Source: Oscillospiraceae bacterium
Lineage (GTDB): Bacteria > Bacillota > Clostridia > Oscillospirales > SIG519
Assembly: GCA_015067255.1 (NCBI GenBank)
Contig: SVMS01000008.1
Span: 1 to 60,059, forward strand
Direction of reading: 5' to 3'
DNA length: 60,059 nucleotides
Both the position numbers and the translations under genes were made by a program. Positions 8,687 to 17,249 of this stretch are shown piece by piece. The number at the start of each line of letters is the position of its first letter. The stretch's first letter is position 1. The notes under the pieces were generated by a model. The model made no database searches and was not told the DNA's origin. It was given only the letters and a program-made list of their open reading frames with translations.

Positions 8687-9726
8687 GTTACGAAATTTTA
8701 AAGGAAAACGAATACGATAAGCTTGAAAAATTTCTTGAATATAATGAAAATGCTCAAATTTATCAAGCGCCGATTTGGATAAAAATGAGAGCTGAGCAAC
8801 CTCATCATTTCATTGTTTCAAAAGATGAAAACGGAGAAATAGTAGGTTCTATGTCAGTTTTTGTTGTAAGTAAATACGGCAAAAACATGCTTTTTTGTCC
8901 AAGAGGTCCTGTGTTTGACCATAATAATTTAAAATCCTTTAATGAACTTTTAGACGGCGCCTTTGAGCTTGCTGATAAGTACAAGGCCTACGGGCTGAGA
9001 ATTGACCCTACAGTGCTTCGTTCAAATAAAGCCTTTGAAAACGAAGTAAAAAAAAGAGGGGGAGACATTCTCTTTGTTGATGACAGAGAAATCGATACAT
9101 CTCCATCTCACGTTGTATATACGCTTGATTTAAAAAACAGAAGCGAGCAAGAAATCTTTGATAGCTTTGAAAGCAGATATCGTTATAAAATAAGAAGAAG
9201 CGAAAAAAGAGGGATAGAGCTTAAAGTAGGAAAAAAAGAAGACCTTCCTGAATTTCATCAGCTTCTTGTAAAAACTACACAGCGAAAGAATTTCAACGGA
9301 CGTCCTTTAGCATATTTTCAAAAGCTGTTTGATACGTTAGATGAAAAAAATGTACATCTTTTAATGGCTTATTTCGAAGGTGAGCTTGTAGGTGCGGCGC
9401 TTTTGCTTTGCTATGCTACAACGGCAATTTATCTGTACGGCGCAAGTAGTGAAAAGCACAGGGAAGTAATGCCCAATCATTTAATTCAGTGGAATATGAT
9501 AAAATGGGCAAAGGAACAGGGCTTTGACACTTATTCCTTTGGCGGTATTCCGGGGTATAACGATGAGAAAAATTCCGCTTACGGAATTTACCGTTTTAAA
9601 AAAGGCTTTAACGGAGAAGTAATAGAATATATAGGAGAAATCAATTTTAAATTAAATAAATTTGATTATAACTTAAGAGAGAAGCTTGTTCCGTTTTTAA
9701 GAAGCATTAAAGCAAAATTAAGATAA
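8683..9726 (+). CDS. FemABX-family peptidoglycan bridge aminoacyltransferase, copy 2
   Basis: Paralogue of the preceding gene, 347 residues, sharing the same landmarks: CPRGPVFD, SRYRYKIRRSEKRGIEL, LYGASSEKHREVMPNHLIQWNMI and FGGIPGYND. The two have clearly diverged, so they may add successive residues of one interpeptide bridge, as FemA and FemB do; this is an inference. The ATGA overlap (8683-8686) with copy 1 implies coupled translation and similar dosage. The operon ends at the strong terminator at 9727-9762. A terminal serine/alanine or a glycine bridge are both possible. Confidence 0.88.
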   Translation: MSYEILKENEYDKLEKFLEYNENAQIYQAPIWIKMRAEQPHHFIVSKDENGEIVGSMSVFVVSKYGKNMLFCPRGPVFDHNNLKSFNELLDGAFELADKYKAYGLRIDPTVLRSNKAFENEVKKRGGDILFVDDREIDTSPSHVVYTLDLKNRSEQEIFDSFESRYRYKIRRSEKRGIELKVGKKEDLPEFHQLLVKTTQRKNFNGRPLAYFQKLFDTLDEKNVHLLMAYFEGELVGAALLLCYATTAIYLYGASSEKHREVMPNHLIQWNMIKWAKEQGFDTYSFGGIPGYNDEKNSAYGIYRFKKGFNGEVIEYIGEINFKLNKFDYNLREKLVPFLRSIKAKLR

Positions 9727-9762
9727 AAAAATTCGGCAGTTTAATTACTGCCGAATTTTTTT
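9727..9762. terminator. Bidirectional terminator between FemX operon and metK
   Basis: Perfect 14-base-pair stem (9727-9740 with 9747-9760), loop TTAATT, with T tracts on both strands. It separates the convergent FemX operon and metK. Confidence 0.9.
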
Positions 9763-9777
9763 GTGAGAACAAAAAAG

Positions 9778-10959
9778 TTATCTGCAAAGTTCTTTGAGAA
9801 TGTCAGCTTTGTCTGTTTTTTCCCAAGCTACATCTAAATCTTCACGCCCCATATGACCATAAGCGGAAAGCTGCTTATAAATAGGCTTTCTTAAATCGAG
9901 AGTTTTTATTATAGCTGAAGGTCTTAAATCGAATACTTTTTCTACAGCCGCTTGAATTTTTTCAACAGGTACAGTGTTTGTATTAAAAGTATCAATCATA
10001 ACAGAAACAGGAGTTGCAACGCCGATAGCATAGGCGATTTCGATTTCGCATTTTTCAGCTAAGCCTGCAGCTACAATGTTTTTTGCGACATATCTTGCCG
10101 CATAAGCAGCGCTTCTGTCAACTTTTGTAGGGTCTTTTCCTGAAAAACAACCGCCGCCGTGCTTAGCATAGCCGCCGTAGGTATCAACAATGATTTTTCT
10201 TCCTGTAAGGCCTGTATCTCCGTGAGGACCGCCGATAACAAAACGACCTGTAGAATTTACAAATATTTTTGTATTGTCATCTAAAAGATTCTCAGGAATT
10301 GTTGTTTTGATAACATATTTAGTTATATCGGCTCTTATTTTTTCTAAAGATACCTCAGGACTGTGCTGAGAAGAAACAACAACAGTATCGACACGTACAG
10401 GCTTGCCGTCATCATATTCAACGGTAACCTGAGTTTTTCCGTCAGGACGTAAATAGGGGAGAGTACCGTCTTGTCTTACCTTAGTAAGAGTAATAGCAAG
10501 CTTATGAGCAAGAGAAATAGGAAGCGGCATAAGCTCTTTAGTTTCGTTACAAGCATATCCAAACATCATACCCTGGTCGCCTGCACCGATTGTACTAAGC
10601 TCGTCAGCATCACCGTTCTTTTGCTCCATAGCTTTGTCAACACCCATAGCAATATCAGAGGATTGTTCGTGAATTGAAGAAAGAACAGCACAGGTGTTTC
10701 CGTCAAAGCCCATATCAGAGTTTGAATATCCTATTTCAAGTACAGTTTCACGTACGATTTTAGGAATATCTACATAGCAGTTTGTAGATATTTCACCCAT
10801 TACGTTTACAATACCAGTTGTGCAAAAGGTTTCACAAGCAACTCTTGCGTTAGGGTCTTGAGAAATAATTGCATCAAGAACTGCATCGGAAATACGGTCA
10901 CATACCTTGTCGGGATGTCCCATAGTAACAGATTCTGAAGTGAATAAATATTTTGACAT
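9778..10959 (-). CDS. metK: S-adenosylmethionine synthetase
   Basis: Makes S-adenosylmethionine from methionine and ATP. The 393-residue protein has the usual family length and motifs: GHPDK near residue 15, [16 protein letters not shown] near 115, and [13 protein letters not shown] near 240, plus [16 protein letters not shown]. It supplies the methyl and radical donor used by rimO and prmC in this window. The ribosome site is GGTGG. Its own consensus promoter ends the upstream deacetylase gene. The 66-base gap leaves no room for a SAM riboswitch, so transcription control by SAM is not evident. Confidence 0.97.
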   Translation of the reverse strand: MSKYLFTSESVTMGHPDKVCDRISDAVLDAIISQDPNARVACETFCTTGIVNVMGEISTNCYVDIPKIVRETVLEIGYSNSDMGFDGNTCAVLSSIHEQSSDIAMGVDKAMEQKNGDADELSTIGAGDQGMMFGYACNETKELMPLPISLAHKLAITLTKVRQDGTLPYLRPDGKTQVTVEYDDGKPVRVDTVVVSSQHSPEVSLEKIRADITKYVIKTTIPENLLDDNTKIFVNSTGRFVIGGPHGDTGLTGRKIIVDTYGGYAKHGGGCFSGKDPTKVDRSAAYAARYVAKNIVAAGLAEKCEIEIAYAIGVATPVSVMIDTFNTNTVPVEKIQAAVEKVFDLRPSAIIKTLDLRKPIYKQLSAYGHMGREDLDVAWEKTDKADILKELCR

Positions 10960-10994
10960 TACTATACCACCATATAATTATAAATTGTTATTTA

Positions 10995-11023
10995 ATTATA
11001 TAGTTTTTTGAATGTAATGTCAA
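10995..11023 (-). promoter_or_regulatory. Consensus sigma-A promoter for metK
   Basis: On the minus strand TTGACA (11023-11018) and TATAAT (11000-10995) match consensus fully with a 17-base spacer. The predicted 5' leader is only about 30 bases. Confidence 0.8.
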
Positions 11024-11025
11024 TC

Positions 11026-11898
11026 TCATTTTTCCAGTACACGCATAAAGTTTTCGGTGCTTTTGCTGCCGTCTCTGTTGTATCTGCCCAATTCGTAAAG
11101 ACATTCTTTGTCTTTGGTGATATAATTTATTTTTTCATAGCAGGAAAGTGTCGCTGTAAAACCAAGTTCTTTTATTATCTCTTTACTTTCATTACAAATA
11201 CTACCGAAAGGATATGTAAAAACAGTTGGTTGTATACCTACATTTTTTTTAATCAGATTTTGAGCAGTGCTAATATCTTCTCTTAATATTTTTTGATATT
11301 CTTTAAGCTTTTCTCCTTTTTTTATAGAACAGCCCTGCCTTTCTCCTATATTATGCATATTGTAGGTATGATTAGCTATTTCAACAAGCTCGCTTTCAAC
11401 GAGCTCTTTTAAATTTTCCCATGTAAGATTTGCATAGTTTATGTTGGCATCGGGATAAAGACTGTATCTTTCGGAAAAAGAGCCTACAACTGAAATAGTA
11501 GCTTTAAAATTATATTTTTTGAAAAGCTCAAAAGCGTATGTGAAATTATTTAAATATCCGTCATCAAACGTTATTATAACAGGCTTTTCGGGAAGCTCTG
11601 TTCCTTTGTTTACATAGTCAATAACTTGTGAAATAAATACGCTTTCATATCCGTGTTCTTTTAAATATATAAAGTCATTTTCTAAAGCTTTGGGAGAAAT
11701 AACATATTTGCCAATGTGATTTTTATTTTCCGATATACCGTGATACATAATTATAGGAAGACGGATTTTTTCAACGCTTTCAACGGAATTAAAAGTATAT
11801 AAGCTTACAGTTGTTGCTGTAAATACAGTTAAAAGCATTAGTGATATAGCTATACTCAAAATTCTTTTTCTTCTTAATAGAAAAACACGCATATTCAA
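11026..11898 (-). CDS. Membrane-anchored polysaccharide deacetylase (NodB homology)
   Basis: Predicted to remove acetyl groups from a cell-wall or other N-acetylated glycan outside the membrane. The 290-residue protein has an N-terminal signal anchor (about residues 13-34), then MYHGI, the metal-binding TFDDGY motif, and NHTYNMH (H-x3-H). The later TYPFGS motif corresponds to the RxxFRPP-like region in related families. The order of motifs fits carbohydrate esterase family 4, in the PgaB/IcaB-like branch that begins with MYHG. It diverges from the membrane protein at 11972 and ends right at the metK promoter. The substrate is unknown. Confidence 0.85.
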   Translation of the reverse strand: MNMRVFLLRRKRILSIAISLMLLTVFTATTVSLYTFNSVESVEKIRLPIIMYHGISENKNHIGKYVISPKALENDFIYLKEHGYESVFISQVIDYVNKGTELPEKPVIITFDDGYLNNFTYAFELFKKYNFKATISVVGSFSERYSLYPDANINYANLTWENLKELVESELVEIANHTYNMHNIGERQGCSIKKGEKLKEYQKILREDISTAQNLIKKNVGIQPTVFTYPFGSICNESKEIIKELGFTATLSCYEKINYITKDKECLYELGRYNRDGSKSTENFMRVLEK

Positions 11899-11971
11899 CC
11901 TCTCACAATGAATATTAATAACAGGTTGTGTAAAAATAATTTTAACATTTTTTAAAGGAGAAACTGAAAAT

Positions 11972-12409
11972 TTGAAAAGAATTATAATGTCTTTTATGTT
12001 AGGCGGAACAATATACGCACTTATAGAAGTGATATATAAAAAAAGTACTCATATATCAATGTTTATTGCAGGAGGGGCTGCTTTATGTATTATTAATTCA
12101 CTATGCTGTAAATATTTTCATAAAAAAAGCTTGCTTTTTAAATGTCTTATTGGCTCTTGTGTAATTACTGCTATTGAATTTATAACAGGAATAATTGTAA
12201 ATAAAATTATGCATCTTAATGTGTGGGATTATTCCCATCTTCCTTTTAATGTAAGCGGACAGATTTGCCTTTTATTCAGCTTTTTATGGTTTTTAATTAC
12301 TATTCCTGCTATAGAGGTGTGTAAAATAATTAATAAAAGATGCCCCGATTTTAATTTTAAAAAGTTAATCAATCAGCAAAAGAATTTTTTTAATAAAGCT
12401 TTCAAATAA
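11972..12409 (+). CDS. Putative ABC-transporter type IV / CmpB-like membrane protein
   Basis: A 145-residue integral membrane protein with four predicted hydrophobic helices. The pattern of FMLGGTIYALIEVIYK, GSCVITAIEFITGIIVN, and VWDYSHLPFNVSGQICL resembles the small PF06541-type family named putative ABC-transporter type IV, whose function is not established. The TTG start at 11972 follows AAAGGAG (11954-11960) by 11 bases. Its last 37 bases overlap the convergent carboxypeptidase gene, so no terminator separates them. Confidence in the gene is good; the functional name is only a family label. Confidence 0.7.
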   Translation: MKRIIMSFMLGGTIYALIEVIYKKSTHISMFIAGGAALCIINSLCCKYFHKKSLLFKCLIGSCVITAIEFITGIIVNKIMHLNVWDYSHLPFNVSGQICLLFSFLWFLITIPAIEVCKIINKRCPDFNFKKLINQQKNFFNKAFK

Positions 12410-13497
12410 AAACCAAATCCTGCTTTATTAACATCGTGCTTTGCAACTATACTTTGTCTGTAAATTTCATTTCCGTCAAGAGTAAAAATAACCTCACCTA
12501 TTTGTTGTCCCTTTGTTATAGGGGCGTTTACATATTCGGGAAGCTCAATTCTCTTTTCTACGTCGTTTTCTCTTCCTTTTTCTACAATAGTGCTCATACC
12601 TTCAAGACTTTCTAATTCTACATAAGGTAGTAAGCCCTTTAAGACGTTTACAGGGTTTAAATTGTTTTCTTGAGATAAAGAAACAGTTGACCATTTTGCA
12701 AAACCGTAATCCAATAATTTGGTAGCATCTGCAAAACGCTCTTTAGAAGTCGGGGCTCCTAAAACAACCGCTATAAGCTCCATATTGTTTCTGTTTGCAG
12801 AAGCAGAAAGACAAAAAAGTGCCTCGTCTGTTGAGCCTGTTTTTAAGCCTGTGGCACCGCTGTAATAACGAATCAGTTTATTTGTATTGGATAATCCGAA
12901 TTGTCCATCACGCAAAGTATCCATCCAAATAGTAGTATACTTTTTTATTAAAGGATATTTCAAAAGCTCAGCAGACATAAGAGCAATATCATATGCAGTA
13001 GTGTAGTGGTTTTCTGCCGGTAGACCTGTACAGTTTACAAAGTTGGTATTGTTCATATTAAGCTCTTTGGCCTTTTTATTCATCATTTCCACAAAGCCTT
13101 CTATTGTACCGGAAAGATGTTCTCCCATCATAACACAGGCGTCATTTGCAGAAACAACGCTTATTGCCTTGAGCAATTCATGCACACTCATCTCTTCACC
13201 GGGCTCGAGGAAAATTTGAGAGCCGCCCATAGACGCAGCATTCTCACTGCAAACAACTTTATCCTCTAAAGTGATTTTGCCTCTGTCAATAGCCTCCATA
13301 ATGAGAAGCATAGTCATAACCTTTGTTACGCTGGCAGGGGGAAGCTTTTCATCTTTTTGATTTTCATAGAGTATATTTTTAGTTGATTGTTCTATAAGAA
13401 CTGCCGATTTTCCTGTAAGAGTAAGCTCTCCTTGAGCAAAAATAGCGGATTGTAAAACAAAAAACAATATAGCTGCAGAAATTATTTTTTTAAACAT
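12373..13497 (-). CDS. dacF: D-alanyl-D-alanine carboxypeptidase (PBP5/DacF type)
   Basis: Trims the terminal D-alanine from peptidoglycan pentapeptides, limiting cross-linking. The 374-residue protein has a signal peptide (about residues 1-22, cut after IFAQG or nearby), and the three active-site motifs: SVTK (S56-K59), SAN (S116-N118) and KTG (K219-G221). The remaining part is the beta-rich C-terminal domain and a terminal hydrophobic-basic helix (FGFYLKALLKKFF) for membrane attachment, as in S11 peptidases. The ribosome site is GAGGTGA. In Bacillus, dacF is linked to sporulation, but nothing here shows a forespore promoter. Confidence 0.93.
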   Translation of the reverse strand: MFKKIISAAILFFVLQSAIFAQGELTLTGKSAVLIEQSTKNILYENQKDEKLPPASVTKVMTMLLIMEAIDRGKITLEDKVVCSENAASMGGSQIFLEPGEEMSVHELLKAISVVSANDACVMMGEHLSGTIEGFVEMMNKKAKELNMNNTNFVNCTGLPAENHYTTAYDIALMSAELLKYPLIKKYTTIWMDTLRDGQFGLSNTNKLIRYYSGATGLKTGSTDEALFCLSASANRNNMELIAVVLGAPTSKERFADATKLLDYGFAKWSTVSLSQENNLNPVNVLKGLLPYVELESLEGMSTIVEKGRENDVEKRIELPEYVNAPITKGQQIGEVIFTLDGNEIYRQSIVAKHDVNKAGFGFYLKALLKKFFC

Positions 13498-13550
13498 TAT
13501 CTGTCACCTCAGAAAATTATATGCTGATACTCCTGATAAAATAACACATA

Positions 13551-13580
13551 AAAAAACAGCTGAAAAAATCAGCTGTTTTT
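13551..13580 (-). terminator. Terminator after SGNH hydrolase gene
   Basis: Minus-strand hairpin AACAGCTGA/TCAGCTGTT (13577-13569 with 13563-13555) ending in seven T. The stop codon of the hydrolase forms the base of the stem. Confidence 0.8.
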
Positions 13581-14255
13581 AAATATTGTATCAAATAATG
13601 AATTGGCAAATAATTTGTGCATTTCTTTAGTGGGATGATTTATTCTGTTTGCAAGAAGCATCGTAGTATCCTGAGTTTTGCTTATTTCTTTCCATTTTGA
13701 ATAACAATCGCAAACAGTAATACCTTTTTCAAAAGCTAATTTGCAGGCAGCATCCATAAAAGTATCCATTTTACCGCTGTTTTGAAATTGAGCTGTTACA
13801 GCAGCGTAATCAAGATGACATTCTTCTGTATCGTCAGCTACATATGTATTTAACATATTAGGAGTCATAAATATTGCATCAATATCACACTCTTTACATC
13901 TATCGAATATAATACCTAATGAATCGAGATATTCTTCAAGAGTGCCGTTTACATCGTTTAACCCAAAACAGATAATTATAAGGTCAGGTTTATGGGAAAA
14001 TACTTGAGATTCCATTCTTTCTAATGAAGCCTTAGCAGTTATTCCGCCTATTCCTGCGTCAATAACATTAACAGGTATATAATTTCGTACCTCGTTTATT
14101 TTTTGACGCAAACGATTCCAATAAACAGTTTCATAATTTATTTCATCGGCAACTAAAAATCCGTGAGTAACGCTGTCGCCAAAACAAACAATAGTAATAG
14201 GTCCGTTTTTTACAAGACCTTCGTAATCCATATTAAGCTTATCTATAATTTTCAT
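13569..14255 (-). CDS. SGNH/GDSL-family hydrolase
   Basis: A 228-residue cytoplasmic-looking esterase or lipase-type hydrolase without signal peptide. Block I is CFGDSVTHG (nucleophile S28), the oxyanion glycine is in GIGG, block III is FGLNDVNG, and the catalytic histidine is in NRINHPT. The Asp usually found three residues before this His is replaced by Arg, so the acid member of the triad may be absent or elsewhere. This variant (INHPT) occurs in some Firmicute relatives by memory. Natural substrate unknown; acetylated sugars are common for the family. It is a single gene with its own terminator, divergent from the MFS transporter. Confidence 0.82.
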   Translation of the reverse strand: MKIIDKLNMDYEGLVKNGPITIVCFGDSVTHGFLVADEINYETVYWNRLRQKINEVRNYIPVNVIDAGIGGITAKASLERMESQVFSHKPDLIIICFGLNDVNGTLEEYLDSLGIIFDRCKECDIDAIFMTPNMLNTYVADDTEECHLDYAAVTAQFQNSGKMDTFMDAACKLAFEKGITVCDCYSKWKEISKTQDTTMLLANRINHPTKEMHKLFANSLFDTIFKNS

Positions 14256-14320
14256 AAATGCACCTACTTTATTTATTTAAAATATTATATATTAATTATC
14301 TAAATATGTCAATTTTTGTA

Positions 14321-14349
14321 TTTACTTAGATTTAAGAATATGTTATAAT
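14321..14349 (+). promoter_or_regulatory. Extended -10 promoter for MFS transporter
   Basis: TTTACT (14321-14326), 17-base spacer, TGT extension and TATAAT (14344-14349). The transporter starts 28 bases downstream. Confidence 0.65.
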
Positions 14350-14377
14350 TTATTCAAATTTTTTGCAGGAGAAAAAA

Positions 14378-15628
14378 ATGTCTATTAAAAGCAACAATTT
14401 CAAAAGAACTAAATATACTTGTTATTTTACTTATTTAGCAATGTCAACTGTTTTTTCTTTACCGCCATTGCTTTTTGTAACCTTTAGAGAGACGTATGGT
14501 GTTTCCTATACTTTGCTTGGTACGTTAGTGTTGGTTAATTTTTGTACACAATTAGCCGTAGATTTAGTTTTTAGCTTTTTTTCGAAATATTTTAATATAC
14601 ATAAGGTTATTAAAATAATGCCTTTATTTACTGCTATAGGCTTGTTGATTTATGCTTTAATTCCTACGTTGTTTCCGCAATATGCTTATATAGGATTGCT
14701 TATCGGTACGGTGGTTTTTTCTGTAACCTCAGGTCTTTGTGAGGTGTTTTTAAGCCCGATAGTTGCCGCCTTGCCTTCAGATAATCCCGAAAGGGATATG
14801 AGTATGCTTCATTCGCTTTATGCTTATGGAGTGGTGGCGGTTATTGTTATTAGCACTGTGTTTTTTATGATATTCGGTACAGCTAAATGGATGTATTTGA
14901 CTATTTTCTGGGCACTGCTTCCCATAATTTCTTTTATCCTTTTTTCAATATCTCCTTTGCCGGAGCTTAATATTTCTAATAATTCAAATTCTAATTCTGT
15001 TAAAAGCAAAAATATCGGACTTACTCTGTGTGTTCTTTGTATTTTCTTTGGCGGTGCCGCAGAAAATATAATGACAAATTGGGTTTCGGGTTATATGGAA
15101 AATGCTCTTGAAATACCTAAAACTGTAGGAGACGTTTTAGGTATGGCTGTATTTGCAATTCTTTTAGGCATTGGCAGAACAACGTACGCTAAATACGGCA
15201 AAAATATTTCTACAGTATTGCTTTGCAGTATGATTGGCGCAACTCTTTGCTATATAATTGCAGGCGTTTCTGCAAATAATATACTCTGTATATTGGCTTG
15301 TGTATTTACAGGCTTATTTACCTCTATGCTGTGGCCGGGAACTTTGATTTTACTTGAAGAAAAATTTGTTAATCCCGGAATAGTTGCATACGCTTTGATG
15401 GCGGCAGGCGGAGATTTTGGTAGTTCTATTGCACCTCAAGCAATAGGAATTGTAATAGATACGGTTTCAGAAAGTGATTTTGCTATAAAAGTAGGAGAAG
15501 CCCTTTCTCTTACTTGCGAACAAGTCGGAATGAAGACCGGTATGCTCGTTGCTTCATTGTTTCCATTGTTAGGCATTATTGTTCTAATATGTATAAAAAA
15601 ACATTTTTCTAAAAACACTAAATTTTAA
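14378..15628 (+). CDS. Major facilitator superfamily transporter
   Basis: A 416-residue inner-membrane transporter with about twelve hydrophobic helices. Typical landmarks are the helix-2/3 region ending FFSKYFNIHKVIK, and a conserved acidic-helix segment GGDFGSSIAPQAIG late in the protein. The family resembles sugar-type MFS carriers of Firmicutes, but no residue pattern identifies the substrate. The ATG at 14378 is chosen because AGGAG at 14367-14371 lies 6 bases before it; the TTG at 14363 lies upstream of that site. It has its own promoter. The gap to the next gene holds a promoter-like repeat described separately. Confidence 0.85.
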   Translation: MSIKSNNFKRTKYTCYFTYLAMSTVFSLPPLLFVTFRETYGVSYTLLGTLVLVNFCTQLAVDLVFSFFSKYFNIHKVIKIMPLFTAIGLLIYALIPTLFPQYAYIGLLIGTVVFSVTSGLCEVFLSPIVAALPSDNPERDMSMLHSLYAYGVVAVIVISTVFFMIFGTAKWMYLTIFWALLPIISFILFSISPLPELNISNNSNSNSVKSKNIGLTLCVLCIFFGGAAENIMTNWVSGYMENALEIPKTVGDVLGMAVFAILLGIGRTTYAKYGKNISTVLLCSMIGATLCYIIAGVSANNILCILACVFTGLFTSMLWPGTLILLEEKFVNPGIVAYALMAAGGDFGSSIAPQAIGIVIDTVSESDFAIKVGEALSLTCEQVGMKTGMLVASLFPLLGIIVLICIKKHFSKNTKF

Positions 15629-15699
15629 ATTTTTCGTTAAAACAAAGTTGATAAAAAATAATTTATAAATTATCGATGTAGAGTTACCATACACTATAA

Positions 15700-15730
15700 C
15701 AGGGTGCGGTATAATGAAATAAAGTGAGAT
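15700..15730 (+). repeat. Promoter/leader repeat, copy 1 (before 95-residue gene)
   Basis: This segment shares a central GGTATAATGAAATAAAG with 16251-16282, flanked by similar bases on both sides (CAG..GGTG and GAGAT). It contains the -10 element TATAAT at 15710-15715 and the ribosome site of the downstream gene. The -35 region of this copy is poor (TTACCA at 15684-15689 gives a 20-base spacer). Confidence 0.7.
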
Positions 15731-15737
15731 GGCGTGG

Positions 15738-16025
15738 ATGTTTGATAAGTTTTTTAAGAAGCATAAATTCAAAGATTCTAAAAAACAGGCAGTTTTTACC
15801 TGTTGTCATATTATTGAGGAAAACAAACCGATTTTATATGTTAATCACGATGATGAAGAAGACTGGCAATTTCTTTGCGGAGAGAATCACATAACCAAAG
15901 ATGCCCGTATAATTGCTCTACAAGAGATTGTTAATATTGATCCAAGTGTTAACAAAGTATCAAGTATCAAATGCGGGCAGACTGCAGTTAGAGAAAGCAA
16001 AGAAAGTGAATGGAAGTTGTTATAA
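15738..16025 (+). CDS. Small conserved protein of unknown function (accessory cassette 1)
   Basis: A 95-residue soluble protein with no signal peptide: basic N-terminus (MFDKFFKKHKFKDSKK), then a compact domain with FTCCHIIEE, NHDDEEDWQFLCG, ALQEIVNIDPSVN and CGQTAVRE. I recall similar small Firmicute proteins, and the pattern is faintly like DUF2185/Imm33-type immunity domains, but I cannot assign a function. The ATG at 15738 lies 9 bases after AAAGTGAG, matching the spacing in cassette 2; the ATG at 15729 is too close to that site. It ends at a strong terminator shared with cassette 2, and faces a truncated spoVAC copy. Confidence 0.7.
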   Translation: MFDKFFKKHKFKDSKKQAVFTCCHIIEENKPILYVNHDDEEDWQFLCGENHITKDARIIALQEIVNIDPSVNKVSSIKCGQTAVRESKESEWKLL

Positions 16026-16044
16026 AACAATTCAATGATAGTAT

Positions 16045-16076
16045 AAAAGGCTTGACCGATTCGGTCAAGCCTTTTT
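16045..16076. terminator. Terminator, copy 1, of accessory locus
   Basis: A 14-base-pair perfect stem (16045-16058 with 16062-16075), loop ATT, T tract on the plus strand and four T on the minus strand. The core GGCTTGACCGATT recurs at 17168-17180. It lies directly against the stop codon of the spoVAC remnant. Confidence 0.9.
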
Positions 16077-16078
16077 GA

Positions 16079-16202
16079 TTAGAATAAGGTTGTAATCCAA
16101 TAAATAACCCCATACACTACACTCGCGCTCACACCATACACAATCACCGGTCCGGCTATTGTAAACATTTTTGCGCCGACACCGAAAATAAAGCCTTCTG
16201 CT
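16079..16202 (-). pseudogene. Truncated second copy of the 3' end of spoVAC
   Basis: This segment matches 17250-17373 at about 94 percent (seven visible differences). Read on the minus strand it encodes the last 40 residues of SpoVAC in frame through a stop codon (TAA instead of TAG). Only one residue differs (GVIYW here, GLIYW in the full gene); the other changes inside the shared part are silent. It has no start and stops abruptly near 16202, so it is not a functional gene. The silent pattern suggests it came from a working spoVAC allele rather than from slow decay of a local duplicate. Confidence 0.88.
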
Positions 16203-16238
16203 GCTGTCAATATAGGACACAGTGATTTTGCAAAAATA

Positions 16239-16282
16239 TTTACATTAAATCAGCGGTGTGGTATAATGAAATAAAGGAGAGA
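16239..16282 (+). promoter_or_regulatory. Sigma-A promoter and leader repeat, copy 2 (before 289-residue gene)
   Basis: TTTACA (16239-16244) and TATAAT (16262-16267) are 17 bases apart. The bases from 16251 to 16282 match copy 1 at 15700-15730. AAAGGAG lies at 16273-16279, 8 bases before the ATG. Confidence 0.75.
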
Positions 16283-16287
16283 TTTAT

Positions 16288-17157
16288 ATGAAACCGTTTT
16301 TAGGAATTGACCTGACAACAAACAAGAAAAACGAACAAATGAATTGTGAAGAATTTGTAGTATCGAAACCAACTTTATCTCTAACACAATCTCTTGAATC
16401 TTCTTCAGAAAATGTTGAGGAAACAATCGAAAAAAGCAAACTGCCGCTTCCTATACGAATTGGACATTGGATATGTGGAGCAGTGGGAGCTCTTGTTGCC
16501 ATCGGTATACTAAAAGCTTTAGGCGGAGAAGACGGCGTTACGCTCGCTGAAGCATATCAAAATGCTTCGTGGCTATTTTGGCTTGGAGGTGCTTGTTTGG
16601 TGGCTTGGGCACTTCTTAAACTGATAAGTGTGCGCAAAGAAAAGAACGTTTTGGAAACGGAAGAAAGTTCTCAGGTATTCAATCATTTAGATAAAACCTG
16701 CGATGCCATTCTTGCTGATTTGAAAGTTCCTCAAGATTCAAAAGAGATTGATATTTTGTCATTCTTTTATAAAGTAAAAGGCGACAACATTAAGGTTTGT
16801 GAGAAAGGTTTGCAAATCGCACCTTATATCAATCCGATTTTTCACATTTTTAAAGATTCCGAAAATCTATATTTAGCCAATTTAGAAGGGAAATATGCTA
16901 TTCCGTTATCCGCAATAAAAGCAATCAAATCTATTAAGAAAACCATTCGTATTATGGAATGGAATAAAGACGAAGAATTTAACAAAGGAATATACAAGCA
17001 ATATAAGTTAAGTGAAGATAACTATGGTTGTATTATTTGCAAAAGCTACCATATACTAGAATTTGTATACAATAACGACTTGTGGGGAATTTATATCCCC
17101 TGCTACGAACTTCCTGTAATTGAAGACATCACAGGTTTAAAAGCAGACACTTTTTGA
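16288..17157 (+). CDS. Two-helix membrane protein of unknown function (accessory cassette 2)
   Basis: A 289-residue protein that I do not recognise. Residues 1-50 are polar and serine/glutamate-rich. Two hydrophobic helices follow (about 55-75, IRIGHWICGAVGALVAIGIL, and 90-108, SWLFWLGGACLVAWALLKL). A basic linker leads to a C-terminal domain of about 170 residues, probably cytoplasmic, with alternating hydrophobic strands (YLANLEGKYAIPLSAIKAI, YGCIICKSYHILEFVYNNDL) that could form a PH-like or similar beta fold. It has its own promoter and terminator and is unrelated to the gene in cassette 1, although both sit in the same DNA frame. Function unknown. Confidence 0.72.
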   Translation: MKPFLGIDLTTNKKNEQMNCEEFVVSKPTLSLTQSLESSSENVEETIEKSKLPLPIRIGHWICGAVGALVAIGILKALGGEDGVTLAEAYQNASWLFWLGGACLVAWALLKLISVRKEKNVLETEESSQVFNHLDKTCDAILADLKVPQDSKEIDILSFFYKVKGDNIKVCEKGLQIAPYINPIFHIFKDSENLYLANLEGKYAIPLSAIKAIKSIKKTIRIMEWNKDEEFNKGIYKQYKLSEDNYGCIICKSYHILEFVYNNDLWGIYIPCYELPVIEDITGLKADTF

Positions 17158-17162
17158 TACAT

Positions 17163-17192
17163 AAAAAGGCTTGACCGATTGGTCAAGCCTTC
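17163..17192. terminator. Terminator, copy 2, of accessory locus
   Basis: Stem AAGGCTTGACC (17166-17176) with GGTCAAGCCTT (17181-17191), loop GATT. It shares the core sequence of copy 1 but has a shorter stem and a weaker plus-strand T tract. About 60 AT-rich bases, with small repeats of AATAAAGAA, lie between it and the spoVAC stop. Confidence 0.75.
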
Positions 17193-17249
17193 CTATTTTC
17201 TTTATTCTTTTAAATAATAAAGAATATTGAATAAAGAATAAATAATAAT

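Noticed and set aside
10960-11025. Possible SAM riboswitch before metK
   Set aside because: Only 66 bases lie between genes and a consensus promoter occupies part of it, leaving a leader of about 30 bases.
11008-11286. Plus-strand 92-codon frame
   Set aside because: It lies antisense to the deacetylase gene, has no ribosome site and shows no family resemblance.
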